Origin: Microbulbifer aggregans
Lineage (GTDB): Bacteria > Pseudomonadota > Gammaproteobacteria > Pseudomonadales > Cellvibrionaceae
Assembly: GCF_020524005.1 (NCBI RefSeq)
Contig: NZ_JAIVKK010000007.1
Span: 186,001-250,000, forward strand
Length of the DNA: 64,000 bases
Reading direction: 5' to 3'
This document shows, in pieces, positions 18,529 to 27,443 of the stretch (within the stretch, counting starts at the first letter, position 1; the number at the start of each line of letters is the position of its first letter). Position numbers and translations under genes: made by a program. Below the pieces are notes generated by a model, which had not been told where the DNA came from, made no database searches, and saw only the letters and a program-made list of their open reading frames with translations.

Positions 18529-20016
18529 ATGAAAAAAGTGGCCATCAGCCTGGGCACAGTATTTCTGTTACTTGCGGCGATTACTCTGATCCGCACTGTC
18601 CTCTATACCGCGCCCGAATTACCCGCAGTACCTTCCCAGACGCACAGAATGGATTCAGCAGCGGTCGACCCGCAGCGAATTGCCCAGCACCTGTCTGAGG
18701 CCATTCAACTGCGTACTGTCTCTTCACAAATCACAGAGCCCGCCACCCAGGCGCAGTTCGTCGCATTTCTGGACTGGCTCGCGGAAACCTATCCCGAAGT
18801 CCACGCTTCGCTCACGCCGCAGCGCCTCGGCAAGGCTCCCCTGCCCCCCTATACCCTGTTGTTTACCTGGCCGGGTAAAAACGCAAATCTGCAGCCGGTT
18901 CTGATCTCCGGCCATTACGATGTGGTGCCGGTGATTCCCGGCACCGAATCGCAATGGACGCACCCCCCGTACAGCGGAGCGATCGATGACACCCACATCT
19001 GGGGTCGCGGCGCACTGGACGACAAGAGCGCGGTCATTGCGCTGATGGAAGCCGCCACCGTGCTACTCGGAGAAGGCTTTCAGCCAGAGCGCACCGTATA
19101 CCTGAGCATTACCAGCGACGAGGAAGTTGGCGGCGAGCACGGCACCGCCGCGGTGGTAGAGAAGCTGGAAAAGGATGGCGTACAACTGGCGTGGACGCTG
19201 GATGAAGGCTCTTTCCTGCTGCGCGGCTTCATCCCCGGCGTGGAACCGGCCGTTGCCAGTATCAATGTGGCGGAAAAAGGCTATATGACGGTAGACCTCG
19301 TGGCACACGGTCGCGGCGGTCACTCTTCCATGCCCCCCAAAGAAACCGCGGTGGATACGCTCGCCCATGCACTGGTAAAACTGGATGAATCGCCAATACC
19401 CGGCGGACTCGAAGGCACAAGTGGCCAGATGTTCGATGCGATTGCACCACATATGCCATTCAGCAAAAAGTTACTGTTTGCCAACCGCTGGCTGTTTGGC
19501 GGGCTGATCGATTCTGCCCTGAAATCGCAGCCAAGCACGGCAGCGATGCTACACACCACCGTCGCCCCCACCATGCTGTCCGGCAGCGTGAAAGAGAATG
19601 TGCTGCCCATTGATGCGGTGGCGACTGTTAACCTTCGCGTGCACCCACGGGATAGCATCGAGCAGCTAGAGGCTTACCTGAAGCGGGTGATCGATGATGA
19701 ACGCGTCGATGTAATTACCCGGCAAGCTCAGGCTGCCTCTCGGGTTTCCAGCGCCGATGCGGAAGGCTTCCACGCTATTGCCCACAGTGCTACGAGCACC
19801 TACGGGCCTGTAGTAATCGCACCGGGACTTACCGTTGGCGGCACCGACAGCCGTCGCTATGCGCAGGTTGCGGACAACAGCTACCGTTTCAATCCAATGC
19901 TCGTCACACGAGAAGACGTGCATGGTTTCCATGGCACCGATGAACGTATCAGCATCGACAATATGGCAAAGGCAACTGTATTTTATAAAGACCTGATTGC
20001 GCGCACCGGCAATTAA
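18529..20016 (+). CDS. M20 family metallopeptidase (carboxypeptidase S / PM20D1-like)
   Basis: This 495-residue protein has one N-terminal membrane segment (about 5-27) that can be a signal anchor. The di-zinc peptidase core shows GHYDVVP (metal His/Asp), a WGRGALDDKS block with bridging Asp, and TSDEEVGGEHG with the catalytic Glu pair; the dimerisation domain lies in the middle. The long form resembles yeast carboxypeptidase S and mammalian PM20D1, which cut dipeptides or N-acyl amino acids. It starts 81 bp after the TonB receptor on the same strand, so the pair could import and hydrolyse one substrate class. Confidence 0.88.
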   Translation: MKKVAISLGTVFLLLAAITLIRTVLYTAPELPAVPSQTHRMDSAAVDPQRIAQHLSEAIQLRTVSSQITEPATQAQFVAFLDWLAETYPEVHASLTPQRLGKAPLPPYTLLFTWPGKNANLQPVLISGHYDVVPVIPGTESQWTHPPYSGAIDDTHIWGRGALDDKSAVIALMEAATVLLGEGFQPERTVYLSITSDEEVGGEHGTAAVVEKLEKDGVQLAWTLDEGSFLLRGFIPGVEPAVASINVAEKGYMTVDLVAHGRGGHSSMPPKETAVDTLAHALVKLDESPIPGGLEGTSGQMFDAIAPHMPFSKKLLFANRWLFGGLIDSALKSQPSTAAMLHTTVAPTMLSGSVKENVLPIDAVATVNLRVHPRDSIEQLEAYLKRVIDDERVDVITRQAQAASRVSSADAEGFHAIAHSATSTYGPVVIAPGLTVGGTDSRRYAQVADNSYRFNPMLVTREDVHGFHGTDERISIDNMAKATVFYKDLIARTGN

Positions 20017-20110
20017 AACAACGGGAAGCCCTATCCGCGGTTGGGTAACAGCCGCGGATAACCTTCTTTTCGACCCGCGTATCGCCGTTACTTCGGTGAA
20101 AGAATCTCCC

Positions 20111-20776
20111 TCAATCTCTCCACGCCACCCCCAACAACCCTGCCGCTATCACCGAATAAATCGCCAGACTCGAGCCGATACCCAGCACACTCTGGGTCAG
20201 AGCCGAGAGCAATAACCAGATCAGCGGAATCGCAGCCGCTATCCATCGGTAAGCGCGCCTCACTGCAATCAACACCACTCCCAGGGTAACCATCGCAGTC
20301 GGGTCTGCATGGAGACCGAACACTTCGGCCTGAAACCGGGAATATCCCTGCAGCAGCGCGGTTGCCGGCAGGCCGATAAAGCCAAAAACGGCAATCACTA
20401 TGCCCGAAAGATTTGAGGCTTTATGCCAGATTGGCGAGGTACTGTTCACGGCAGGCGCAGCGCCGAAAAGAGCGAGCACACTAAGCGCTACGCCCTCGGC
20501 GATAAACACCCAACCGATATATTCACCAGCCCAGTTCAAGGTTGCATAGCGCTGCAGAAAGAAAATCACCCCCACTACCACCCACCAGGGTGCCAGTAGC
20601 AGCAGCGCAATACGGGCTCGCCCACGTAGCGCCAGCCAGATTGAAGCGCCCGCAAAAATCAGCCCGACAAACTGCAGCGGCCAAAAACTCTCCCCCACCC
20701 GTTCCAGCAGGCGAAAGTACACCTCCCTGGTAAACGGAACGAAATCCAGCAGCCGGTAGGTATCCCACTCATTCAT
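20111..20776 (-). CDS. DUF6064 family membrane protein
   Basis: This protein of about 221 residues begins MNEWDTYRLLDFVPFTREVY and has six to seven hydrophobic helices with short loops, fitting the uncharacterised DUF6064 family. Its ATG overlaps the stop codon of the aldo/keto reductase gene in an ATGA arrangement, so the two are translationally coupled. Upstream starts would lie inside the reductase gene and are rejected. No function is known. Confidence 0.75.
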   Translation of the reverse strand: MNEWDTYRLLDFVPFTREVYFRLLERVGESFWPLQFVGLIFAGASIWLALRGRARIALLLLAPWWVVVGVIFFLQRYATLNWAGEYIGWVFIAEGVALSVLALFGAAPAVNSTSPIWHKASNLSGIVIAVFGFIGLPATALLQGYSRFQAEVFGLHADPTAMVTLGVVLIAVRRAYRWIAAAIPLIWLLLSALTQSVLGIGSSLAIYSVIAAGLLGVAWRD

Positions 20777-21717
20777 AGCGACTCGACGAACCCGACCATG
20801 CGCTGACGCGCTCTGCCATCGGGCATGGGACCGCTGCCCGCCTGCATGTTTTCGTTCATATGGGCAACCTGAGTGGTGGCGGGAATGGCACAATTCAGCG
20901 CCGGGTGGCTGACGATAAACTTCAGTAGGAAGTCAGCCCAGGTACGGCAAGCGAACTCCTGTGCCGCCCACTCCGGTACTACCTCCCTGCGTTTCAGCCC
21001 CTTGATCAGGCTGCCACCATCGTAGGGGCGATTGGCAATCACCGCGATGCCGCGCTCCCGGGCCAGTGGCAGTAGCCGGGACTCCACGTCGCGGTGGGTG
21101 ATGTTGTAGGTGAGCTGAACAAAATCGAGGGACTCACTTGCCATTACCTGCTCGAATTCCGCGTGGCGGCGCCCATGAGAAGTGGTGATACCGATATAGC
21201 GGATCAGCTCTTCGTTCCGCATTTCCCGCAGTAGCGGGAGGTGCTCCCGCCAGTCTTGCAGGTTGTGCACCTGCACCAGATCAAACTTTTTTATTCCCCA
21301 TTGTTCGGCGAGACTGGCGAATTGCTCGCGGGCATTGCCACCGGCAGGACTCCAGACTTTCTCCGCAGAAAACAGGGACTTGGGCGCCCCCAGCTCCCTG
21401 AGGGCGTAGCCGATGGTTTCCGGAGCAGAACCATACATGGGAGAGGAATCGATCAGCCCACCGCCGCGACTGAAAAATGCTTTGACCACACGGGTGCGGG
21501 CGTCCAGTAACTTGGGATCGTCGCCCACATTGAAGGTTCGCCAGGTACCCATACCAATCATGGGCAGGGATTCGCCACTGGAAGGAATCGGCTTACTCTG
21601 CAGCTCCCTGGTCTGCGCCCGGGCAACCGATGGCAACATACCGGGAAACGCCCAGGCACTCACCGCGCCGGTGCCGATCAGCCTCAGAAATGCTCTGCGT
21701 GCGATGCAATCGTCCAT
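20773..21717 (-). CDS. Aldo/keto reductase family protein with Tat signal
   Basis: This 314-residue protein begins with a twin-arginine-like leader (RRAFLRLIG near residue 8, a hydrophobic stretch, and ARAQ as a cleavage site), so export by the Tat pathway is likely. The body is a TIM-barrel aldo/keto reductase: MIGMGTWRTF, SPMYGSAPETIGYAL with the catalytic Tyr region, and LVQVHNLQ with the His. It is probably an NADPH-dependent oxidoreductase folded before export, but several catalytic positions deviate from cytosolic members. It is the first gene of a unit with the DUF6064 gene. Confidence 0.85.
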   Translation of the reverse strand: MDDCIARRAFLRLIGTGAVSAWAFPGMLPSVARAQTRELQSKPIPSSGESLPMIGMGTWRTFNVGDDPKLLDARTRVVKAFFSRGGGLIDSSPMYGSAPETIGYALRELGAPKSLFSAEKVWSPAGGNAREQFASLAEQWGIKKFDLVQVHNLQDWREHLPLLREMRNEELIRYIGITTSHGRRHAEFEQVMASESLDFVQLTYNITHRDVESRLLPLARERGIAVIANRPYDGGSLIKGLKRREVVPEWAAQEFACRTWADFLLKFIVSHPALNCAIPATTQVAHMNENMQAGSGPMPDGRARQRMVGFVESL

Positions 21718-21734
21718 GATTGAGCTCCTGTTGT

Positions 21735-22139
21735 TCAGGCGTTATCGCTACCCCGGAATATAGAAGGCTTAAAAAGAGCAGTAAGCAGGACAAGGATAAA
21801 ACAACCGAGAACAAACACCTTGTTCACAAACCAGTTGGTACGCCAGATATCCCACTCCGGCGAAGTAAAAAACCACACAAATTTGGTGAGAATAATGGCG
21901 ATCTCAACAACCGCCATGACAATAGCCAGGGTACGTACGTAGCCGGGCTGTACCAGTAACGCCCAACCCAGCCAGACATGGGCAACCGGCCAGAAGTCCC
22001 AGTATATGTGCGAGGCCCAGGGTTCACCGCTTGCCACTGCAAAGGCTAGCGGGAACAGGTATTTGATAAACAGCGTCCACGCCGCAAGGATAAACAGAAA
22101 GTACGCCAGAAACTGGATCCAGGGCGGACGCTCAGCCAT
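21735..22139 (-). CDS. Small integral membrane protein of unknown function
   Basis: This 134-residue protein has four predicted helices and conserved-looking aromatic loops ([27 protein letters not shown]). I do not recognise a named family. The ATG at 22139 has GGGAG seven bases upstream and overlaps the end of the monooxygenase gene by 8 bp, indicating coupled translation. It lies 17 bp upstream of the reductase gene, so all four minus-strand genes from 23130 to 20111 may form one transcript. Confidence 0.7.
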   Translation of the reverse strand: MAERPPWIQFLAYFLFILAAWTLFIKYLFPLAFAVASGEPWASHIYWDFWPVAHVWLGWALLVQPGYVRTLAIVMAVVEIAIILTKFVWFFTSPEWDIWRTNWFVNKVFVLGCFILVLLTALFKPSIFRGSDNA

Positions 22140-23130
22140 CGATACGCTCCCGAAGAACGTCCGCCGCCAGCTCAAACGAATACAGACGTGCGTCGTGATC
22201 GTACATTGCACCGGTCACGATCAGTTCATCCACCTGCGTACGCGCGAGAAACTGATCGATCCACTGCGCAACGCTTTCCTTGGAGCCCACAGCCGATTCC
22301 GCCAGCGCCTGCGTAACCTGCATACGCTCGCCCCGCGAAGCCACAGATTCCATGTCATCCACCGGCGGTTTGAGTGGACCGGGGTTGCCGCGATGCAAGG
22401 CGATGAATTGCTGCTCAATAGTGGTCATCAGTCGCCGCCCTTCCTCATCAGAATCCGCGGCAAACACATTGATGGCCGCGGCGGCATAGGGCTTGTCGAG
22501 GTACTCGGAGGGACGAAAACCGGTGCGATACAGGTGTAGCGCCCGGTCCAACATGGCCGGTGCAAAATGGGAGGCGAAGGCGAAGGGCAGGCCCATGGCC
22601 GCCGCGAGCTGCGCGCTGTACAGGCTCGAGCCCAGCAGCCAGATCGGCACCCCGAGTCCGGCGCCGGGAATGGCCAGCACCCGCTGCCCGGGCTTGACCG
22701 GCCCAAAGTAATGCTGCAGTTCCCGCACATCTTCCGGGAAATGGTCTGCGGCGTGCATCGGGTCGCGGCGCAGGGCTGTCATGGTGCCGCCGTCTGTACC
22801 CGGCGCCCGCCCCAGCCCCAAATCCACGCGATCCGGGTACAGGGTCGCCAGGGTACCGAACTGCTCGGCAATCACCAGTGGCGCGTGGTTCGGCAGCATG
22901 ACACCGCCTGCGGCCACACGTATCTTACTGGTGCCAGCAGCGATATAACCGAGGGCCACTGCCGTGGCTGCACTGGCAACGCTGGCAATATTGTGGTGCT
23001 CCGCCATCCAGAAACGTTTATAGCCGAGGTTTTCAGCGTGGCGGGCCAGGTCGAGCGAGTTCATCAGCGCCTGCCGCGCATCGCCGCCTTCGGTTATCGG
23101 GGACAGATCGAGTAGTGAAAATGCGCGCAC
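22132..23130 (-). CDS. LLM-class flavin-dependent oxidoreductase (luciferase-like monooxygenase)
   Basis: This 332-residue protein resembles the bacterial-luciferase-like family that uses reduced FMN or F420, mainly the YhbW type: FSLLDLSPI at the N-terminus, [23 protein letters not shown] and [10 protein letters not shown]. The true start is GTG at 23130, with AAGGAG just upstream; longer readings lack family similarity. It heads a run of four closely spaced minus-strand genes and is divergent from the TPP riboswitch operon. Substrate unknown. Confidence 0.9.
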   Translation of the reverse strand: MRAFSLLDLSPITEGGDARQALMNSLDLARHAENLGYKRFWMAEHHNIASVASAATAVALGYIAAGTSKIRVAAGGVMLPNHAPLVIAEQFGTLATLYPDRVDLGLGRAPGTDGGTMTALRRDPMHAADHFPEDVRELQHYFGPVKPGQRVLAIPGAGLGVPIWLLGSSLYSAQLAAAMGLPFAFASHFAPAMLDRALHLYRTGFRPSEYLDKPYAAAAINVFAADSDEEGRRLMTTIEQQFIALHRGNPGPLKPPVDDMESVASRGERMQVTQALAESAVGSKESVAQWIDQFLARTQVDELIVTGAMYDHDARLYSFELAADVLRERIDG

Positions 23131-23280
23131 AGAAACTCCTTGGTGCCAGCGGTTGATCTTCGATACCGGCAATCCTACCGAACATGTATAGGGAAACCCA
23201 CAGAGCAAGCCAAAACACGCCGCAGCACCACACCGCACGGTTCCTGCCACACCAGAGATCTGCTACCATCGCGCCCGCAA

Positions 23281-23365
23281 ACCTAAGGGGTGGCGTAAGC
23301 CTGAGATGCTGTCGATTCGGCAAACCCTTGAACCTGATCCGGTTAATACCGGCGTAGGAATAGGT
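23281..23365 (+). ncRNA. TPP riboswitch (THI element)
   Basis: The conserved THI-box pieces appear in order: GGGGTG, CTGAGA, ACCCTTGAACCTGAT, and GGCGTAGGAA. The ACCT/AGGT ends can close the P1 stem. It lies 69 bp upstream of a TonB receptor gene on the same strand and very likely represses that gene and those behind it when thiamine pyrophosphate is plentiful. This also identifies the operon cargo as thiamine or a precursor. The 304-bp spacer 23131-23434 holds nothing else I can name beyond the expected divergent promoters. Confidence 0.95.
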
Positions 23366-23434
23366 AACTAGTCAAACCTCCTCTTCGCGTCGCGCACCGG
23401 GTCTCTTTCATCACTTGTTTCCTGAGAGAGAGCC

Positions 23435-25579
23435 ATGAACCCACTGTTCAGAATCAAACCCATTGCCTGCTTTGTCGGACTTGCCGGGTGCCTGTCAGGC
23501 AGTCTTACTACCGCCGCAGCGGAGCGCGATACCGCAATCCTGGAAGAAGTCACCGTCACCAGCCAGTTACGCGACGCCACCCAATTGGACACCCCCACCA
23601 GTGTCAGCGTTTTCGATGGCCAGGCCATCGAGGCCCGCGGCGCGCACAACCTGGAACAGCTGCTCAACCTCGCTCCCAATGTGAACTTTGCCAGCGGCGC
23701 CTCGCGCGGCCGCTTCGTGCAGATTCGGGGTATTGGCGAGCGCAGCCAGTTTATTGACCCGGTCAACCCGTCGGTCGGCCTGATTGTCGACGGAATCGAC
23801 TTTACCGGCCTGGGACTCGCCGCCAGCACGCTGGACATGGACCAGGTGGAAATCCTGCGCGGCCCCCAGGGCACCGTGTATGGTGCCAATGCTCTGGCCG
23901 GCCTGATCACCATGACCAGCAATGCCCCCACTAGCGAGCCCACAGCGAAAGTCTCTGCGGAAGTGGCCGAGTACGGTTCCCACACTCTGAGCGGGGTGGC
24001 CAGCGGTGCCCTTTCTGATCGCCTGAGCTATCGCCTGGCCGCACAAAACCAGCAGTCTGATGGCTATGTGGAAAACAGTTTCCTCGGCCGCGACGACACC
24101 AATGGCCTGGACGAAACCATAGTGCGCGGCAAACTTCGTTTCCAGGCCCGGGATGACCTGCAACTGGATTTGACCCTGCTGCACCTGGATGCCGACAACG
24201 GCTACGATGCTTTCTCACTGTATAACAGCCGCGAGACCCAGTCGGATCAACCGGGACGGGATATGCAGGACACCCTGGCAGGCGCCGTCAGCGCATTGTG
24301 GACCGGCAGTGACCAATTCACCCTAAAAACCGTCCTGAGCGCGGCCGATTCCGATACTGAATACAGCTACGATGAAGACTGGACCTATGTGGGCTTCCAC
24401 CCTGATGAGTACAGCTCCACCGACCGCTACCTGCGAGAAAAAGACAACCTGAGCGCTGATATCCGCTTGTTGTCCACAGAGCAATCCAGCCTGTTTGACG
24501 GCACCACCAGCTGGGTAGCCGGCATTTACCTGCGCACGGAAGAGGAAGCGCTGGCACGTAACGGCAGCTTCAACAGCCAGTTCGATACCGAAAACGCCGC
24601 ACTCTACGGTCAGCTGAGAACCGTATTCAGCGACCGTCTGGCACTGGTTACCGGCCTGCGCTTCGAACAGCGCGCCGCCGATTACGCCGACTCCCTCGCC
24701 GTTATCAGCAAGACAGATGAAGACTTGTGGGGCGGTGATATCACCCTCGAGTTCTCCGCCAGTGATGACACACTGGTTTACGGCACGGTTTCCCGCGGCT
24801 ACAAGGCCGGCGGGGTAAACGGACGCGTCATTTCCGCATCAGTATCTAACCCGCAGATCAGCAGCGATGCATTCCAGTTCGATACCGAATACATGCTCAA
24901 CTACGAGCTGGGAATCAAGGGCGCCTGGCTGGACAGCCGCCTGCAGGCACAACTGGCCGCCTTTTTCCAAGATCGCCGGGATGTACAGGCCAAGCAGTCC
25001 ATTTTCAATCCGGAAGACTTCTCTTTTGACGACTTCCTCACCAATGCCGCCGGCGGCAGCACCCGCGGTATCGAAGTCGAACTGAACTACCTCGCCAGCG
25101 ATGCCCTGCGTCTGTTTGCCAGCGCCGGCTGGCTGGACGCAGAATTCAGGAACTTTGTCAGCACCTCCCATGTGGACGCACGGGATGACAACACCGGAGA
25201 AGTACAGCCGCTCGACCTCGACGGTCGCGATCTGGCCCACGCCCCGTCCTACCAGTTTTTTACCGGCGCCGAATATGCGCTCAGTGCAAACCTGGCTGTG
25301 CGTGTGGAAATGGAAGGTAAAGACGCCTTCTACTTTTCCAACAGCCACAACGAAAAATCCACCGCCTATGAGCTGCTCAATGCCCGCCTGACCTACACCG
25401 GGGACAACTGGGATCTCTCACTGTGGGGCAGAAACCTGACCGATGAGATTGTCTATACCCGCGGTTTCTACTTCAGCAACCAGTTCGGCAACAACCCGGC
25501 CAACGGTTATGCACCCGAGGCGTACTACCAGCTCGGTGAGCCGAGAATCGCCGGCGTGTCTGCGAGCTATACCTTTTAA
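23435..25579 (+). CDS. TonB-dependent receptor, probably for thiamine or a thiamine precursor
   Basis: This 714-residue outer-membrane receptor has a signal peptide (about 1-30), a TonB box LEEVTVTSQLRD, a plug (IRGIGERSQFIDPVNPSVG, VEILRGPQGTVYGANALAG) and a barrel ending ...ASYTF. A TPP riboswitch in its leader, and thiamine-type binding, transport and kinase genes behind it, argue that it brings thiamine or a related pyrimidine/thiazole compound across the outer membrane. It is the first gene of a four-gene operon. GAGAGAG gives the ribosome site. Confidence 0.93.
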   Translation: MNPLFRIKPIACFVGLAGCLSGSLTTAAAERDTAILEEVTVTSQLRDATQLDTPTSVSVFDGQAIEARGAHNLEQLLNLAPNVNFASGASRGRFVQIRGIGERSQFIDPVNPSVGLIVDGIDFTGLGLAASTLDMDQVEILRGPQGTVYGANALAGLITMTSNAPTSEPTAKVSAEVAEYGSHTLSGVASGALSDRLSYRLAAQNQQSDGYVENSFLGRDDTNGLDETIVRGKLRFQARDDLQLDLTLLHLDADNGYDAFSLYNSRETQSDQPGRDMQDTLAGAVSALWTGSDQFTLKTVLSAADSDTEYSYDEDWTYVGFHPDEYSSTDRYLREKDNLSADIRLLSTEQSSLFDGTTSWVAGIYLRTEEEALARNGSFNSQFDTENAALYGQLRTVFSDRLALVTGLRFEQRAADYADSLAVISKTDEDLWGGDITLEFSASDDTLVYGTVSRGYKAGGVNGRVISASVSNPQISSDAFQFDTEYMLNYELGIKGAWLDSRLQAQLAAFFQDRRDVQAKQSIFNPEDFSFDDFLTNAAGGSTRGIEVELNYLASDALRLFASAGWLDAEFRNFVSTSHVDARDDNTGEVQPLDLDGRDLAHAPSYQFFTGAEYALSANLAVRVEMEGKDAFYFSNSHNEKSTAYELLNARLTYTGDNWDLSLWGRNLTDEIVYTRGFYFSNQFGNNPANGYAPEAYYQLGEPRIAGVSASYTF

Positions 25580-25608
25580 TAGCAAGGCCAATATCGGGAG
25601 AAACACCA

Positions 25609-25881
25609 ATGCAGCTTTCAGTGGAGATCAGCCTGTATCCGTTAAAAGACGAGTACATTCCAGCCATCAAGGGTTTTATCGATCGCCTGAATCAGCATCC
25701 GCAATTGCAGGTATTGACCAACACTATGAGTACCCAGGTATTCGGTGACTACGACCTGGTGATGGACACACTGAAAGCCGAAATGCGCGTGTCCTACGAA
25801 CAATTTGGTCGCGCCATTTTTGTGTGCAAGTTTATCGATGGGAACCTGAGTCCGGCGGCAACGGGCAACAGCGATGTTTAG
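25609..25881 (+). CDS. YkoF/MTH1187-type thiamine-binding protein
   Basis: This 90-residue protein reads VEISLYPLKDEYIPAIKGFI, then TMSTQVFGDYDLVM and FGRAIFVCKFI, the ferredoxin-like alpha-beta fold of YkoF/MTH1187 proteins that bind thiamine or hydroxymethylpyrimidine. No export signal is visible, so it probably acts in the cytosol, perhaps handing ligand from the transporter to the kinase or buffering it. GGGAGA precedes the ATG, and the 3' end overlaps the transporter gene by 8 bp. Confidence 0.85.
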   Translation: MQLSVEISLYPLKDEYIPAIKGFIDRLNQHPQLQVLTNTMSTQVFGDYDLVMDTLKAEMRVSYEQFGRAIFVCKFIDGNLSPAATGNSDV

Positions 25882-26533
25882 CCCCGAAGTGCGCGAGTCC
25901 ATCATTGCAGCCTATGCGGCCATGTCCCTGTGGGAACTGGCCGCGGTGGTGCTCGCGCTCGCGTACCTGTTGTTGGCCATGCGGGAAAATATCAACTGCT
26001 GGTACGCAGCCTTCGCCAGCACCGCAATTTACCTTTTCCTCTTTTGGGATGTGAGCCTGCTGATGGAGTCCGCCCTGCAGATTTTCTACCTGCTCATTGC
26101 CGTTTACGGCTGGTGGCAGTGGAGGCACAAGAAAGATGATAAGGAAGATTTGCATATACATCGCTGGTCGGCCAATACACACCTCACTGTATTCACGGTC
26201 ATCGGCCTGCTGACTCTGGTCGCCGGTTATCTACTGGATAACTACACCAATGCAGCGCTCCCCTATCTCGATTCGTTCACCACCTGGGGCGCGGTGGTCA
26301 CCACCTACATGGTAACGCGCAAAGTGTTGGAGAATTGGCTTTACTGGATTGTGGTGGACGGCGCGGCGATCTATCTGTATATCGACCGAGAACTCTACCT
26401 CACGGCCCTATTGTTCGCAGTATATGTGGTGCTGGTGATCATCGGTTATTTCCAGTGGCTTACTCTCTTCCGGCAACAGCAAGCCGATGGGAACTTAGTA
26501 GCGGCAAGCGCCCATGACGCTCAGTGCAACTGA
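25874..26533 (+). CDS. pnuT: PnuC-family vitamin transporter, PnuT type (thiamine)
   Basis: This 219-residue integral membrane protein has seven to eight helices and the PnuC family WxxW-type motif (YGWWQWR near residue 75) plus NWLYWIVVDG in the last third, both lining the substrate path. PnuC proteins are facilitators that trap the vitamin by later phosphorylation. Riboswitch control and the neighbouring kinase point to thiamine (PnuT) rather than nicotinamide riboside. It overlaps both neighbours, so the operon is tightly coupled. Confidence 0.9.
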   Translation: MFSPEVRESIIAAYAAMSLWELAAVVLALAYLLLAMRENINCWYAAFASTAIYLFLFWDVSLLMESALQIFYLLIAVYGWWQWRHKKDDKEDLHIHRWSANTHLTVFTVIGLLTLVAGYLLDNYTNAALPYLDSFTTWGAVVTTYMVTRKVLENWLYWIVVDGAAIYLYIDRELYLTALLFAVYVVLVIIGYFQWLTLFRQQQADGNLVAASAHDAQCN

Positions 26534-27392
26534 TATCATTCCTGAAGATTGGTCACGCTGGAGCAATAGCAAACCCGTACCGATCAGCCCACTCAACAGC
26601 GGACTGACCAACCGTAGCTTCCTGCTGGCCAGTGATCCTGGCCGCGTTGTGCTGCGCTGGAATTCGCCAATCAGTGCAGAGCTCGACCTGAACCGCAGCG
26701 CCGAAGAACAGGCTCTGCGGCTGGCCGATAGCGATGGCCTGTGCGCGCCACTGGTGTACTGCGATCCCGAATACCGCTATCTGGTTACCCGTTATATTCC
26801 GGGTGAACCCTGGAATCAAAATGACTCCACAGCCCTGACAAAATTCGCCCGGCTGTTACGCGCTATCCACCAGTTACCCAGGATTGAAGCGACCCTGGAT
26901 ATCGAAAAAAAGATCGCGCACTACTGGGAATCGATAAGCCCGCGATCCGAATTCCAAACCATACTGCAATCGCTCCGACACGCCGTACAGCCGCATATTG
27001 AAAAAGCCAATACCCTGAATCCGGGCAATACCCTGTGCCACAACGACCTGCTAACGGAAAACCTTATTTGTGGCGATGATGGCAGGCTCTATGCCATCGA
27101 TTGGGAGTACGCGGCTACCGGAGATCCTTTCTACGATCTCGCCGTCATCTCCGACGGTCACGCTCTGACACAGGACCAACAGCGCCAGCTACTCAGCGAG
27201 TATTTACAACGCCCGGCTTCGCAAAGCGATTGTGCACGGCTGGCTCACTGGCAATTGATCTACAGCTACCTGACCCTGCTATGGTACGCGGTACAGCACT
27301 CCAGTGGTGCACTGCGCACCCCGCAAATTGAACAGGAAATCCGTTCTCGATCCCGCACCCTCACCGCGCAACTGGCTGGTGCTGGCACCTGA
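26514..27392 (+). CDS. Choline/thiamine kinase-like phosphotransferase
   Basis: This 292-residue aminoglycoside-phosphotransferase/choline-kinase fold protein shows SGLTNRSFLL as the nucleotide loop, LCHNDLLTENLI as the catalytic HxD-type block, and AIDWEYAATGDPFYDLAV as the metal-binding block. In a riboswitch-controlled thiamine operon the natural reading is a thiamine kinase that phosphorylates incoming thiamine and so traps it after PnuT-type entry. It overlaps pnuT by 20 bp and is the last gene. Choline kinase activity cannot be excluded. Confidence 0.85.
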   Translation: MTLSATDIIPEDWSRWSNSKPVPISPLNSGLTNRSFLLASDPGRVVLRWNSPISAELDLNRSAEEQALRLADSDGLCAPLVYCDPEYRYLVTRYIPGEPWNQNDSTALTKFARLLRAIHQLPRIEATLDIEKKIAHYWESISPRSEFQTILQSLRHAVQPHIEKANTLNPGNTLCHNDLLTENLICGDDGRLYAIDWEYAATGDPFYDLAVISDGHALTQDQQRQLLSEYLQRPASQSDCARLAHWQLIYSYLTLLWYAVQHSSGALRTPQIEQEIRSRSRTLTAQLAGAGT

Positions 27393-27443
27393 CCAAATCA
27401 CCAGCCACATCTGCCCGGGTTTCACCCATAAAAGTACAGGTGC

